Positions 28,918-38,065 of a DNA stretch of 64,000 nt are shown here, piece by piece. The position numbers were made by a program, and so were the translations under genes. Below the pieces are notes generated by a model. The model had not been told where the DNA came from. It did no database searches and was given only the letters and a program-made list of their open reading frames with translations. Source of the DNA: an uncultured Pseudovibrio sp. (lineage in GTDB: Bacteria; Pseudomonadota; Alphaproteobacteria; Rhizobiales; Stappiaceae). The first letter of the stretch is position 1, and every line of letters starts with the position of its first letter. Location: contig CANMBS010000018.1 of NCBI GenBank assembly GCA_947496145.1, forward strand, positions 1 to 64,000, in the 5' to 3' direction.

Positions 28918-28945
28918 GGGTCTGCCTTGAACTGATTTAATGAAA

Positions 28946-28967
28946 CCGGGGGACCAGCATCCCCCGG
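28946..28967 (-). other. Intercistronic hairpin between the SQR-fusion and SulP genes
   Basis: CCGGGGGA and TCCCCCGG form an 8-bp G/C stem with a 6-base loop. No strong T run follows in the minus direction. It may reduce downstream expression or stabilise the upstream message. Confidence 0.55.
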
Positions 28968-29011
28968 CTGTATTTTATGTGTTCAGCAATTGCTGTCATC
29001 AGTAACTGATC

Positions 29012-30685
29012 TTAACTGGCACTGACTTTTTCTGGCTTGATCATCCATTCCTTACCGCGCAGCATAGCCCACCAGTAAACCGGAGGCAGGATCTGCTCTT
29101 TAAGGATCCATGCGGCACGGGTTGGTTTGGTGCCATCCAACACCCATTTGGGAAAGCTTGGTAACAAGGTTCCGCCATACCCAAATTCTGCCAGAATGAT
29201 TTTCCCGCGCTCCACTGTCAGTGGACATGAGCCATACCCGTTGTATTGGGCAGATGGAGAATACCCTTTAATGTCTGCAACCAGATTTTCTGCAACAATT
29301 GGTGCCTGCATGCGTGCTGCCGCCGCAGTTTTTGCATTAGGTGCATTCATAACGTCGCCAAGAGACCAGATATTGCTGTAGGTCTTATGACGAAGCGTTG
29401 CCTGATCCACGTCAACCCAGCCAGCAGCATCAGCCAATGGTGATACCCGGATGAAGTCCGGCGCACACTGCGGCGGACAAACATGGATCATATCGAAGTC
29501 GACTTCAATGCGCTCGATTGGTGTGTCCGGCTTCGCCACATCAAACCATGCCTTCTTCGCAGGACCGTCAATAGCAACCAGATTATTGAAGAAGTTCAGA
29601 CTGGCGTTGTACTTCTCTACGTATTTTTCAAGCGCAGGCACATAGTCTTTAACGCCAAACAACACCCCACCAGCATTATGGAACTGAATATCGATGTTAT
29701 TTAAAACGCCACTGCGATGCCAGTGATCACCGGAAAGATACATTGCCTTTTGCGGCGCACCTGCACACTTGATAGGCATTGGTGGCTGCGTAAAGAGTGC
29801 GCGCCCTTCCTTCATATTGCTCACCAGCTCCCAAGTGTAAGGAGCCAGATCATAGCGATAGTTGGAAGTAACGCCGTGCTTTCCGAGTGTGGAAACCAGG
29901 CCCTCTACTTTGTTCCAGTCCAGCTTCAGGCCGGGGCACACCACAAGGCGGTCATATTTCACGACCCGGCAGCCATCCAGAATGACTGCATTGTCTTGTG
30001 GCTCAAATGCCGCAACGGCTGATTTGAGCCAGTGCACGCCTCGCGGGATCAGGGACCCCATTGTCTTTGCTGTGGTGGATGCATTAAAGATACCACCGCC
30101 AACCATAGTCCAGCCGGGCTGATAATAATGGATGTCAGCAGGGTCAATAACCGCTATTTCAAGGTCATTTTTGCGAGACTTCAAACTGGCAGCAACTGCA
30201 ATTCCAGCGGCACCACCACCCACGATAACAACGTCAAAAGAAGCATCTGCTTGCTCTGTTGGCGTTTTGCCTCCATTGACAATCCGGCGCACAACACCAG
30301 CCATGTCATATCCGGCGGCTTTGGTCGCTGCCAGAATATCAGAGGTGTTCAGCGTTTCTGCCTGACTGAGCGACCACAGTGTCGCGCAGCGTGTCCCAGT
30401 GCGGCAGTAAGCCAGCACCGGGCGGGGAATTTCATGCATTGCAGCACCAAACTGCTCAGCATCTTCGTCCGAGACCTTACCGGATACCACCGGCAGATAT
30501 CGGGTTTCCAGACCGTATTTTTTTGCTGCGGCATCGATTTCATCAAAAACCGGCTGGTCCGCCCCTTCTCCGTCCGGGCGGTTACAGATGATTGCACGGA
30601 AGCCCAGCTCTGCAATCTTTTTCACGTCTTCAGCCGTAATCTGCGGGCTGACAGACAATGACGCGCTAATGCTCTTAATTTCCAT
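29012..30685 (-). CDS. Fusion of DUF442 (Blh-type) domain and sulfide:quinone oxidoreductase-like flavoprotein
   Basis: The protein has 557 residues. Residues 1-~140 form a DUF442/TIGR01244-type phosphatase-like domain with the cysteine loop AYCRTGTR (C94). Residues ~150-557 are an FAD-dependent oxidoreductase of the SQR group. They start with VVIVGGGAAG (about 152-161) and have cysteines in VVCPGLKL, PIKCAGAPQ and HVCPPQC that could handle sulfide and persulfide. It would oxidise sulfide and pass electrons to quinone, feeding persulfide to the dioxygenase encoded upstream. The ATG follows GGAGGGAT. Confidence 0.85.
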   Translation of the reverse strand: MEIKSISASLSVSPQITAEDVKKIAELGFRAIICNRPDGEGADQPVFDEIDAAAKKYGLETRYLPVVSGKVSDEDAEQFGAAMHEIPRPVLAYCRTGTRCATLWSLSQAETLNTSDILAATKAAGYDMAGVVRRIVNGGKTPTEQADASFDVVIVGGGAAGIAVAASLKSRKNDLEIAVIDPADIHYYQPGWTMVGGGIFNASTTAKTMGSLIPRGVHWLKSAVAAFEPQDNAVILDGCRVVKYDRLVVCPGLKLDWNKVEGLVSTLGKHGVTSNYRYDLAPYTWELVSNMKEGRALFTQPPMPIKCAGAPQKAMYLSGDHWHRSGVLNNIDIQFHNAGGVLFGVKDYVPALEKYVEKYNASLNFFNNLVAIDGPAKKAWFDVAKPDTPIERIEVDFDMIHVCPPQCAPDFIRVSPLADAAGWVDVDQATLRHKTYSNIWSLGDVMNAPNAKTAAAARMQAPIVAENLVADIKGYSPSAQYNGYGSCPLTVERGKIILAEFGYGGTLLPSFPKWVLDGTKPTRAAWILKEQILPPVYWWAMLRGKEWMIKPEKVSAS

Positions 30686-30711
30686 ATGATATCCCTCCTT
30701 ATATCAATGGA

Positions 30712-31596
30712 TTAAAGTGCGTTTACAGGCACTTTGAGCATAGGAACGCCGTCGCTGTCGGTAGGCACTTCGCCTGCACGCATGTTTACCTGAAGGCTTG
30801 GAATAATCAGGTTAGGTACTGCCAGAGTTGCATCCCGTTCGCTGCGGAAGCGGATGAAATCTTCGCGGCTTTTGCCTGTGCCAACATGAATGTTGTGCTC
30901 TTTTTCTGCTCCAACTGTGGTTTCCCACTCAATGTCGCGGCCATTCTGGCCGTAGTCGTGGCACATGAAGAGACGCATTTCATCAGGCAGAGCCAGAACT
31001 TTCTGAATGCTGTCATAAAGGATTGCAGCATCGCCACCGGGGAAGTCAGCACGAGCAGAACCGCTGTCAGGCATAAACAGAGTGTCACCAACAAATGTGG
31101 CATCACCAATCACATGCACCATACATGCAGGAGTATGACCTGGTGTATGCAGAGCAATCGCAGTCATACCACCAATCTGGTAGGTGTCGCCATCTTTAAA
31201 CAGCTGGTCAAATTGAGAGCCATCGCGTTGGAACTCAGTACCTTCATTAAACACTTTACCAAAGGTGTCCTGAACAATCTTGATGTTCTCGCCAATGCCG
31301 ATCTTACCACCAAGCTTTTCCTGAATGTAAGGGGCAGCGGACAGGTGGTCTGCATGAACATGCGTTTCAATCAACCAGTCAACCTTGAGGTTGTTGTCGG
31401 TTATAAACTTGATGATTTTATCAGCATTATCATAGGAGATACGACCAGCGGACATATCAATGTCCATAACACTATCAACGATAGCAACAGCAGTACTGGC
31501 CGGGTCCTTTACGACATAGCTGATTGTATTGGTAACAGGATCGAAAAATGCAGTTACTTCGGGTTTAACAGCCATATTCACTGGGTAATCAGTCAT
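30712..31596 (-). CDS. Persulfide dioxygenase, ETHE1-like metallo-beta-lactamase fold
   Basis: This 294-residue protein has the metal-binding motif THVHADH (H79, H81, D83, H84), a second histidine in HTPGHTPAC, GDTLFMPDSGSARADFPGG and CHDYG. This is the ETHE1/Blh pattern. It oxidises glutathione or protein persulfide to sulfite. The ATG at 31596 has GAGGA at good spacing. An in-frame TTG at 31635 would add 13 residues. Its position between a DUF2892 gene and the SQR-type gene supports a sulfide detoxification operon. Confidence 0.92.
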   Translation of the reverse strand: MTDYPVNMAVKPEVTAFFDPVTNTISYVVKDPASTAVAIVDSVMDIDMSAGRISYDNADKIIKFITDNNLKVDWLIETHVHADHLSAAPYIQEKLGGKIGIGENIKIVQDTFGKVFNEGTEFQRDGSQFDQLFKDGDTYQIGGMTAIALHTPGHTPACMVHVIGDATFVGDTLFMPDSGSARADFPGGDAAILYDSIQKVLALPDEMRLFMCHDYGQNGRDIEWETTVGAEKEHNIHVGTGKSREDFIRFRSERDATLAVPNLIIPSLQVNMRAGEVPTDSDGVPMLKVPVNAL

Positions 31597-31690
31597 GGTA
31601 TCCTCGATATCTATCAGTTGCGCAGTGGTGGCCAATGGGGCCGTGCATCAGCTTTTTAAACTTCATTAAATGACCACCACCAAGGCCACG

Positions 31691-31903
31691 CTAGATGCGG
31701 CAGGTCTTAATTCCGAAGATGGAGTAGAGCGGGCAAATCCGCACCACAGAGACCAGCAGCATCACTACTCCAACGCAAATAGCGCCGTAGAAGTAAAGTG
31801 GCTGCGCAAACAACGCGATGTCTGTTGCAAATGGCAGGGCCAGCAACACAACACCAAGAATAAAGCGAAGAATACGATCAATAGTTCCAACGTTCGCGGT
31901 CAT
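31691..31903 (-). CDS. DUF2892 (YgaP transmembrane-like) small membrane protein
   Basis: This 70-residue protein begins MTANVGTIDRILRFILGVVL and ends CPLYSIFGIKTCRI. That is the DUF2892 pattern, with two transmembrane helices and conserved cysteines near the C-terminus. Such proteins often accompany rhodaneses and persulfide dioxygenases. The ATG at 31903 has a strong GGAGGAGGGG ribosome binding site; the frame is open further upstream but is not coding-like there. It is probably the first gene of the sulfide operon. Confidence 0.85.
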   Translation of the reverse strand: MTANVGTIDRILRFILGVVLLALPFATDIALFAQPLYFYGAICVGVVMLLVSVVRICPLYSIFGIKTCRI

Positions 31904-32111
31904 AGACCCCTCCTCCATCCAAAGCGTCTTCTCGCTGACTGATGAAAACCAGCCGCAGAATTCGCTATAGCAAGTAATGACGAGAGCATTGCGCGTGCAT
32001 GCTAATGAACGCGGCACATCTCTAACACGCCAACGGATAGCGACTCTTGGCTGCGGCTTCAGTGACCAAGTCACCAAACTCTGCTTTGAAGGCGTCTTTT
32101 CTTTAAAAAGC

Positions 32112-32123
32112 TTGAAATTTCAA
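32112..32123. promoter_or_regulatory. 12-bp palindrome upstream of the sulfide operon
   Basis: TTGAAATTTCAA is a perfect palindrome in the 319-bp region between the Crp/Fnr gene and the DUF2892 gene. It resembles Crp/Fnr half-sites (TTGA and TCAA) but with a 4-base spacing where FNR boxes have 6. Binding by the neighbouring regulator is a guess. The rest of this region shows no gene. Confidence 0.4.
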
Positions 32124-32222
32124 TATGAAACAGGGATAGCGCAATCAAACGACGATCAGGTTATAAAATTTCACGCACTACATTTGTGTTGCTTCATGTC
32201 ACGCTCAACGGGTAGCACGGCT

Positions 32223-32897
32223 CTAAGCCCTTGCCAGTTTTTCCAGTCCCGAGCGATTGATGATCTGCACAGTGCCTCGTGATTGCGTGATCCAGTCACG
32301 GCGTTGAAACTCGCGCAGCTGACGTGAAACAACCTCGCGGGCGGTGCCCAGTTCGGCTGCCATTTGCTGATGAGTGGTTGCAACGTGGACGCTCCCGCCA
32401 ACCTCTGCCAGCTCTAACAGTTTTTGTGCCAGACGCACATCCATACGTTGGAAAGCAACCTCTTCAATGACCATGAAAAGATCTGTAATCCGTTTGGAGT
32501 AGGCCGAAAATACGAACCGGCGGAATGTTTCAGACTGGGCAATCAAGTCATCAAATACCCTGCGGGGTATGGCAACCGCCTGCACATCTGTCTCCGCAAT
32601 CCCTTCGGCTGAGTAGTCTTCATAAGCAAGAAGACAGGCGGTTGTCAGTACACAGCTTTCACCTGCATGGACCCGATACAGAATAATCTCGCGTCCGCCC
32701 TCAGAAAGTTGCTGAACACGAACCGCACCAGAAAGCAGAAGCAGCAGGTTTTCAGGAGCTTTGCCGGGACCAAAGATAACTGTATTAGCAGGCACTGATA
32801 CAATAGAACTACGATTTACAAGTAATTCCGTGACCGGCGCTTCTAGCCGGGAGAGGCCCTGAAACCGGTCAATCCAGTTTTCTGCTGCAAGTGTCAT
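32223..32897 (-). CDS. Crp/Fnr-family regulator, candidate sulfide/persulfide sensor
   Basis: The protein has 224 residues. A cyclic-nucleotide-binding-type sensor domain spans about 20-125. A winged helix-turn-helix follows at about 150-215, with THQQMAAELGTAREVVSRQL as recognition region. The N-terminal cysteine cluster of FNR is absent. The only cysteines are C82 and C88 in GESCVLTTACLL, a CX5C pair in the sensor domain. The gene lies just upstream of the sulfide operon on the same strand. The ATG at 32897 has GAGGAAA; 25 further codons upstream are open. Confidence 0.88.
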   Translation of the reverse strand: MTLAAENWIDRFQGLSRLEAPVTELLVNRSSIVSVPANTVIFGPGKAPENLLLLLSGAVRVQQLSEGGREIILYRVHAGESCVLTTACLLAYEDYSAEGIAETDVQAVAIPRRVFDDLIAQSETFRRFVFSAYSKRITDLFMVIEEVAFQRMDVRLAQKLLELAEVGGSVHVATTHQQMAAELGTAREVVSRQLREFQRRDWITQSRGTVQIINRSGLEKLARA

Positions 32898-33155
32898 ATC
32901 AAATTTCCTCAGCCGTGGTCCCGGAGTGGTTTCAGTACGCTTCAGGTTCAAGCGCTGATCCACTGTGTGCATCTTTCACAATGTTTTTCAAGGCCCTGCC
33001 ACGCTATGTGAACTTAATTAGATCAGGCCCGGCCAGAGTTTGACCGATTGTTTTAAGGGGGTGTCTACACAACTGAGATAGCATGAATTAGAAAAATGCA
33101 GTCTTCAGTCCGTTCACGTCTTTTTTGCATTTTTAGACGCCTGCTGAAGAACATT

Positions 33156-35150
33156 ATGAAAATAGAGCATAAATTTAATCCGCCAGTCTTCGTCAGTTCC
33201 ATCTCACTGATTTTTTTACTTATTACTACTGCGGTGATCTGGCCGATGAAGTCAGAGACATTCTTTCACGCAATACAGGACTGGATCGAAACCAACACTG
33301 GCTGGCTCTATATTCTGGCGGTTGCATTTTTTCTTCTTTTTATCCTTTTTATCATGGTGAGTCGGTTTGGAGACATCAAACTTGGGCCGGATCACGCCGA
33401 ACCGGACTATTCCTATAAAAGCTGGTTTGCGATGTTGTTTTCTGCCGGAATGGGCATCGGACTGGTGTTTTTTGGCGTGGCCGAACCCATCATGCACTTC
33501 ATATCACCGCCTGATATGCAGGGAGGAACGATAGAAGCAGCCCGCGAAGCAATGAAAATCACCATGTTCCATTGGGGCCTGCATGCCTGGGCGATTTATG
33601 GTGTTGTCGCCTTGTCTCTTGCTTACTTTACTTATCGCCATCAGTTGCCTCTCCTGCCCCGCTCCGCTCTTTACCCGCTTATTGGAGAACGCATTTACGG
33701 GCCAATCGGGCATGCGGTTGATACCTTTGCGGTGCTTGGAACACTGTTTGGCGTCTCTACCTCTCTCGGGTATGGCGCATTTCAGGTCAATTCTGGACTG
33801 AACTACCTGTTTGATGTGCCAGTCTCAACAACCTCACAAATCATCCTGATCGTTCTTATTTCCGGGATGGCAACCGCTTCAGTTTTTTCCGGGTTAGATC
33901 GCGGAGTAAAGCGACTGTCAGAAACCAATCTCATTCTGGCTGTTTGCATCATGCTGCTGGTTTTGATTGTCGGGCCAACCGTAACCCTGTTACAAACAGC
34001 GGTTCAAAACGCAGGGGCATATCTGGGAGACCTGATCCACAAAACCTTTAATCTTTACGCTTATGACCGGAAAGACGACTGGCTTGGGGGCTGGACCCTG
34101 CTGTATTGGGGCTGGTGGATTTCGTGGTCTCCTTTTGTCGGAACCTTTATTGCGCGCGTTTCCCGTGGTCGTTCTATTCGCGAATTTCTCGTTGGTCTGT
34201 TGTTTGTACCAACTGGCTTCAGTCTGATCTGGTTCACGATTTTCGGTAATACAGGCATTGATCTGATCCTGCATGGAGGAGCTGACAATCTGGCGGAAGC
34301 TGTATCTTCAGATGTGTCTTTAGCTCTCTTTAAGTTCTTCGAATACATGCCATTTTCAACCGTTCTTTCCATGCTTGGCGTGGTTCTTGTGGTCGTGTTC
34401 TTTGTAACCTCCTCAGATTCTGGTTCACTGGTCATTGATAGTTTAACGTCTGGTGGTGATATCAATTCTCCGGTCTGGCAGCGTGTATTCTGGGCGGTAT
34501 TGCAAGGGGCTGTGGCGATTGTACTTCTGTCTGCTGGTGGACTTGGGGCCTTGCAAACGGCAACCATTGCCAGTGCGCTTCCCTTTCTTGTTGTTATGCT
34601 GCTCATGTGCTTTGGTCTTTTCAGGGCCCTGCAAGATGATGCGCTGCGCACCAGAAACTTACAGATGCACCACACGACAGTGCAGTACACGAAGAGCACT
34701 GTGGACTGGCGTCAACGCATTGGTACCTTGACGGAAAATGCAAGTCTGACTGATGCCCGCCACTTTATGAAAACAGTTGGGAAACCTGCCCTTGAGAAGG
34801 TGAAGGAAGAATTCTTAAAACGCGGGTTCAAAGCCACGTTGAAAGGTTCAAAAAACTATCGTTTGACCATCGAGCAGTCTGATGAAACGATCTTCATTTA
34901 CGGTCTGCGAAAACGTTACTTCACAACCGCTCTGGCAATCGGCCCCGGTCATCTTATTGATGAGGATGACTGTGAAGATGAGAGCGAGGATGAAGGAACC
35001 AACTACTATCGGGTTGAGGTATTTCTTGCTCAGGGCGGACAAGAATATGATGTGCTCGGTTACACTGAAGAACAATTGATTGCGGATGTGGTGACCCAAT
35101 ATGAGCGCTTCATGCAATATCTGCACTTGTCACAATCCGAATTATTGTAA
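33156..35150 (+). CDS. BCCT-family betaine/carnitine/choline-type transporter
   Basis: This 664-residue sodium- or proton-coupled transporter has about 12 helices. It contains the BCCT glycine motif AGMGIGLVFFGVAEP and the aromatic signature YWGWWISWSPFVGTFIARVS. The C-terminal ~150 residues are cytoplasmic, which recalls the long regulatory tail of BetT-type carriers. The substrate is likely choline or betaine for osmoprotection or as nutrient, but cannot be fixed. The ATG at 33156 gives the usual short N-terminus, with 20 further codons open upstream. Confidence 0.9.
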   Translation: MKIEHKFNPPVFVSSISLIFLLITTAVIWPMKSETFFHAIQDWIETNTGWLYILAVAFFLLFILFIMVSRFGDIKLGPDHAEPDYSYKSWFAMLFSAGMGIGLVFFGVAEPIMHFISPPDMQGGTIEAAREAMKITMFHWGLHAWAIYGVVALSLAYFTYRHQLPLLPRSALYPLIGERIYGPIGHAVDTFAVLGTLFGVSTSLGYGAFQVNSGLNYLFDVPVSTTSQIILIVLISGMATASVFSGLDRGVKRLSETNLILAVCIMLLVLIVGPTVTLLQTAVQNAGAYLGDLIHKTFNLYAYDRKDDWLGGWTLLYWGWWISWSPFVGTFIARVSRGRSIREFLVGLLFVPTGFSLIWFTIFGNTGIDLILHGGADNLAEAVSSDVSLALFKFFEYMPFSTVLSMLGVVLVVVFFVTSSDSGSLVIDSLTSGGDINSPVWQRVFWAVLQGAVAIVLLSAGGLGALQTATIASALPFLVVMLLMCFGLFRALQDDALRTRNLQMHHTTVQYTKSTVDWRQRIGTLTENASLTDARHFMKTVGKPALEKVKEEFLKRGFKATLKGSKNYRLTIEQSDETIFIYGLRKRYFTTALAIGPGHLIDEDDCEDESEDEGTNYYRVEVFLAQGGQEYDVLGYTEEQLIADVVTQYERFMQYLHLSQSELL

Positions 35151-35360
35151 AGGCGTATTAGTAGTAGCTTCGACGGGGGCGTTGAAGTTCACTCATCGGG
35201 GGGGCTTACTGGGCGCGTCGAACTGAGCGTCAGCCAGCCACACCTGGCGCTAAGTCGGGCAGATTTTCCGATCCTGAATGCAGCCTCGCACAAACCAAAG
35301 GCTCTATTGATTAAGTCATAGTTCTTGGTGTGTTTTGAGTAAGTCTTGCAAGGAAAAATA

Positions 35361-36032
35361 ATGAAACTGAAATCCGTTCTTTCAATGATACTGGGTCTGC
35401 TTCCATTCTCGGCAGCTGCGGATACTGACATGAGTGCTGCCAGACAGTGGGTTCAGGCCACGTCTGGTCATTCAGCTTCCTGGAAGCACTATGGTGAGAT
35501 TAAGCTCCCAAGTGGCAAGATCTTTATTGGAGACCCATCCTGGGGAGATGAATATCACTTGCACGGTGCTCGGGAGGTCCCGGTTGCAAAACTGGATGTG
35601 TGGCTCTTTATATCTGAAGAAGAAAACCCTCAGTCCAATCAGGTGCATGCTGTTTGGCTGGAGGCGGCGGGTACGATGCCTGCGAAGATAAATGGGGCTA
35701 TCGATTTCGGCATGGACAGCGCGTATTTCGCTTTTGGGGATCTGGCAACCGGGCAAGAACTGGCAAACATGAAGTACACTGATGACTCAGAGCATGAAGA
35801 CTGCTTTGAGTTTTTTCTTCCGCATATTCAAAACTTTGGCTTTAAGGCCCTATGGCTTGATGTTCCTCCGAAGAATCAGCCGGTCATTGCAGTGGAGACA
35901 AAAAATGACGGTGGCTTGACAGCCGTTTGGACTGAAGACGAAGCGGGAAATTTCTCAGGCATTCTTATCGATGTAACCGGACGTGCGTCAGATCAGCTCT
36001 TTCTTGATGTTCTCCTCAAGAAAGAGCAATGA
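35361..36032 (+). CDS. Exported DUF4241-like protein of unknown function
   Basis: The protein has 223 residues with a signal peptide (SVLSMILGLLPFSAAAD). The body contains IKLPSGKIFIGDPSWGDEY, resembling the LPSGxIxxxDP motif of DUF4241 proteins. The rest is acidic. It stands alone after the transporter gene. The ATG has AAGGA at suitable distance. No function is known. Confidence 0.6.
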   Translation: MKLKSVLSMILGLLPFSAAADTDMSAARQWVQATSGHSASWKHYGEIKLPSGKIFIGDPSWGDEYHLHGAREVPVAKLDVWLFISEEENPQSNQVHAVWLEAAGTMPAKINGAIDFGMDSAYFAFGDLATGQELANMKYTDDSEHEDCFEFFLPHIQNFGFKALWLDVPPKNQPVIAVETKNDGGLTAVWTEDEAGNFSGILIDVTGRASDQLFLDVLLKKEQ

Positions 36033-36139
36033 GGTCTTGTTGGCTCAGGCCCTCTCCCCTTGAGAAAAGCACTGCTGTCCCAAAGGGGGAAACTATCTGA
36101 TGCGAGTTATATCACCGGCGCTTTTTTTTCAATTTCTGG

Positions 36140-37010
36140 ACTTGCGTGCTTTGTTGTAGTGACTGAGCCTTGTTGTCTTCCAAACAACGAAGATTGCGGG
36201 TGTCACAAACAGCGTTAGTAATGTTGCAGAGGCCATACCGCCCACCATTGCGGCTGCAATGCGTTTCATAATTTCTGAGCCGGTTTAAGTGCCAATCATG
36301 ATGGGGATCAAACCGGCAAAGATAGTTGCAACTGTCATAATTTTCGGACGCAACCGAAGCAAAGCACCTTCAACCACCGCATCCAGCACATCTTCGGCAG
36401 TAAGGCCACGTCCAGCTTGCGCTGCTGAATTGATGCGATGATCCCAACCAGCACCAGCCATTCCTTCACTCTTTCCAGTTATTCATACTGTGCGGACCAT
36501 GTGAGGGATAGCCCTCTGGCATATCAACAGCGGATGCAACAAGTTGCTGTGCCTCGGCGACGTAACCTCCCAGATCGCGTCCTGCAATATCAATAAACAC
36601 AAAACCTGCGGGCCGTGCATTTTCTGAGCGGATCATGCCGGGGCCATCTGTGATCCTGATGTCAGAGACCGCACTAAGAGGAATGTTTGCTCCTGAGGGC
36701 GTGACAATGGGCAGGCCCTTCAAACGCTCAGGACTGCTGCACCAGTCTTGCGGGTAACGCAAGTTGATGGGGTAACGTTCCAGACCTTCAACGCTTTCTG
36801 CACTGTCCATGCCGCCAATAGCAGTCTGCACTACATCCTGAACATCTTCGATGTTGAGCATATAACGAGCAGCGGCTGCGCGGTTCACGTCAATCTCTAT
36901 ATACTGGGCCGCTTCTGGACGTTCTGCATAAGCAGACAACGTGCCGTCAACACCTTCAACAAGGTCTTCGATCTGGACCGCAATTTTCGCAAGTCAGCCT
37001 GCTCGAAAGC
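36140..37010 (-). pseudogene. Decayed CusA/CzcA-type RND metal efflux pump
   Basis: On the minus strand, the part near 37000-36490 encodes a CusA-like porter segment (YIEIDVNRAAAARYMLNIED, RYPINLRYPQDW, then MIRSENARPAGFVFIDIAGR). After a large internal deletion, 36480-36140 encodes the C-terminal segment (LRPKIMTVATIFAGLIPIM, a stop, then IAAAMVGGMASATLLTLF). The N-terminus, most membrane helices and all proton-relay helices are missing. The gene is a deletion remnant, and its broken 5' end abuts a truncated MerR gene. Confidence 0.88.
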
Positions 37011-37023
37011 GTGGTATCCATTT

Positions 37024-37119
37024 TCACCGCGTTTGGGCTGCAAAAAAACCAGTTTCCTCGTAATACCGGATCGTTTTTGCCGGAACTCCCGACTGTGCTG
37101 CGACCTCTCCAATGTTCAT
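37024..37119 (-). pseudogene. Truncated MerR-family regulator (CueR-like)
   Basis: The frame from the ATG at 37119 reads MNIGEVAAQSGVPAKTIRYY followed by EETGFFAAQTR. This is the DNA-binding helix-turn-helix of a CueR-type MerR regulator. It is cut off after 31 residues, where the CusA remnant begins. A single deletion probably joined the two. The pair points to a former copper/silver resistance locus. Confidence 0.85.
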
Positions 37120-37299
37120 CACTGCCTCACTCAGAAACATGTTCATCCTGTTATCCTGCAACTTCGTTAGCCCGATATCTCGTTCAAACCTGTAAAACAT
37201 GCGACTGCAATTATGTGATGATGGCACACGTTTTAGGGTCATTTTCATCTCGAAGTGAAGCGTGACAAAGAGTGCCCGATTCCTGTATGCTCCCTAGGT

Positions 37300-37315
37300 A
37301 TGACGTAAGCGTCAT
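37300..37315. promoter_or_regulatory. Inverted repeat, probable operator of the TetR/fatty-acid operon
   Basis: ATGACG-TAAG-CGTCAT lies 62 bp upstream of the TetR start codon. The position and symmetry suit autoregulation by the TetR protein. Confidence 0.55.
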
Positions 37316-37376
37316 CGACATAGTTTCACTTATTTGCTAAACATCCAACAATTAAGTTTTGAAAGATTGAGCGAAC

Positions 37377-37985
37377 GTGGAAAAGAGGAAGACACAGGCC
37401 GAACGGCGGGAAGAATCTGAGCGCAAACTGTTTGATGCATTAATCAGCATCATCAATGAGGACGGCATTCAGGTGGCCACCTGCGAAAGTATCGGTCAGA
37501 AGGCAGGATATAGCCGGGGTCTGACTATCCAGCGTCTTGGGCGAAAAGATGAGATGTTCGTCAAGCTGATTGACCGGGTTGTTGCGCAGACAGAGGAGAA
37601 CATCAGACAACAGATTCCTCTGGAGATTAATGCCAGAGAGGCACTCCGGCGGTACATTGATATTCATTTTGAAGACCTTCAGAACAATCCTGCTTATCAG
37701 GCGCACTTTGCATTGATGGCAGGCAGCGTCACTGATCACGCCTTATTGGGAGGGGCGGTTAAAGGGGCGCATGATTTTGTAAAACGGTTTCTTGTTTCGC
37801 AACTGGAACGCGGCAAAGCAGAAGGGGAGTTTGCTGCGGATTTAGATTCAGGCATTCAGGCCGTTTCCATCGGTAGTTATCTGATTGGCGTAGCTTTGCA
37901 GAAAAAACTGCATCCAAGCCTTGATATCAGCCTGCTGAAGCCAGCAGCCTATTCGCTCATACCTGGTAGATTGCAGGGGCCTTAA
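37377..37985 (+). CDS. TetR-family transcriptional regulator
   Basis: The protein has 202 residues. The N-terminal helix-turn-helix spans about 15-60 (FDALISIINEDGIQVATCES, IGQKAGYSRGLTIQRLGRKD). An all-helical ligand domain follows. It starts with GTG and precedes the acyl-CoA ligase, thiolase and FadB/J genes on the same strand. An acyl-CoA or acid ligand is therefore likely, but unproven. Confidence 0.88.
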   Translation: MEKRKTQAERREESERKLFDALISIINEDGIQVATCESIGQKAGYSRGLTIQRLGRKDEMFVKLIDRVVAQTEENIRQQIPLEINAREALRRYIDIHFEDLQNNPAYQAHFALMAGSVTDHALLGGAVKGAHDFVKRFLVSQLERGKAEGEFAADLDSGIQAVSIGSYLIGVALQKKLHPSLDISLLKPAAYSLIPGRLQGP

Positions 37986-38065
37986 GCCGCGCAAAATTGA
38001 GAGATAAGAAACCTGTATTGAAAGGCGCAGCATGCGCTGATCAACCTATGACTTGGGAGGGGAAT

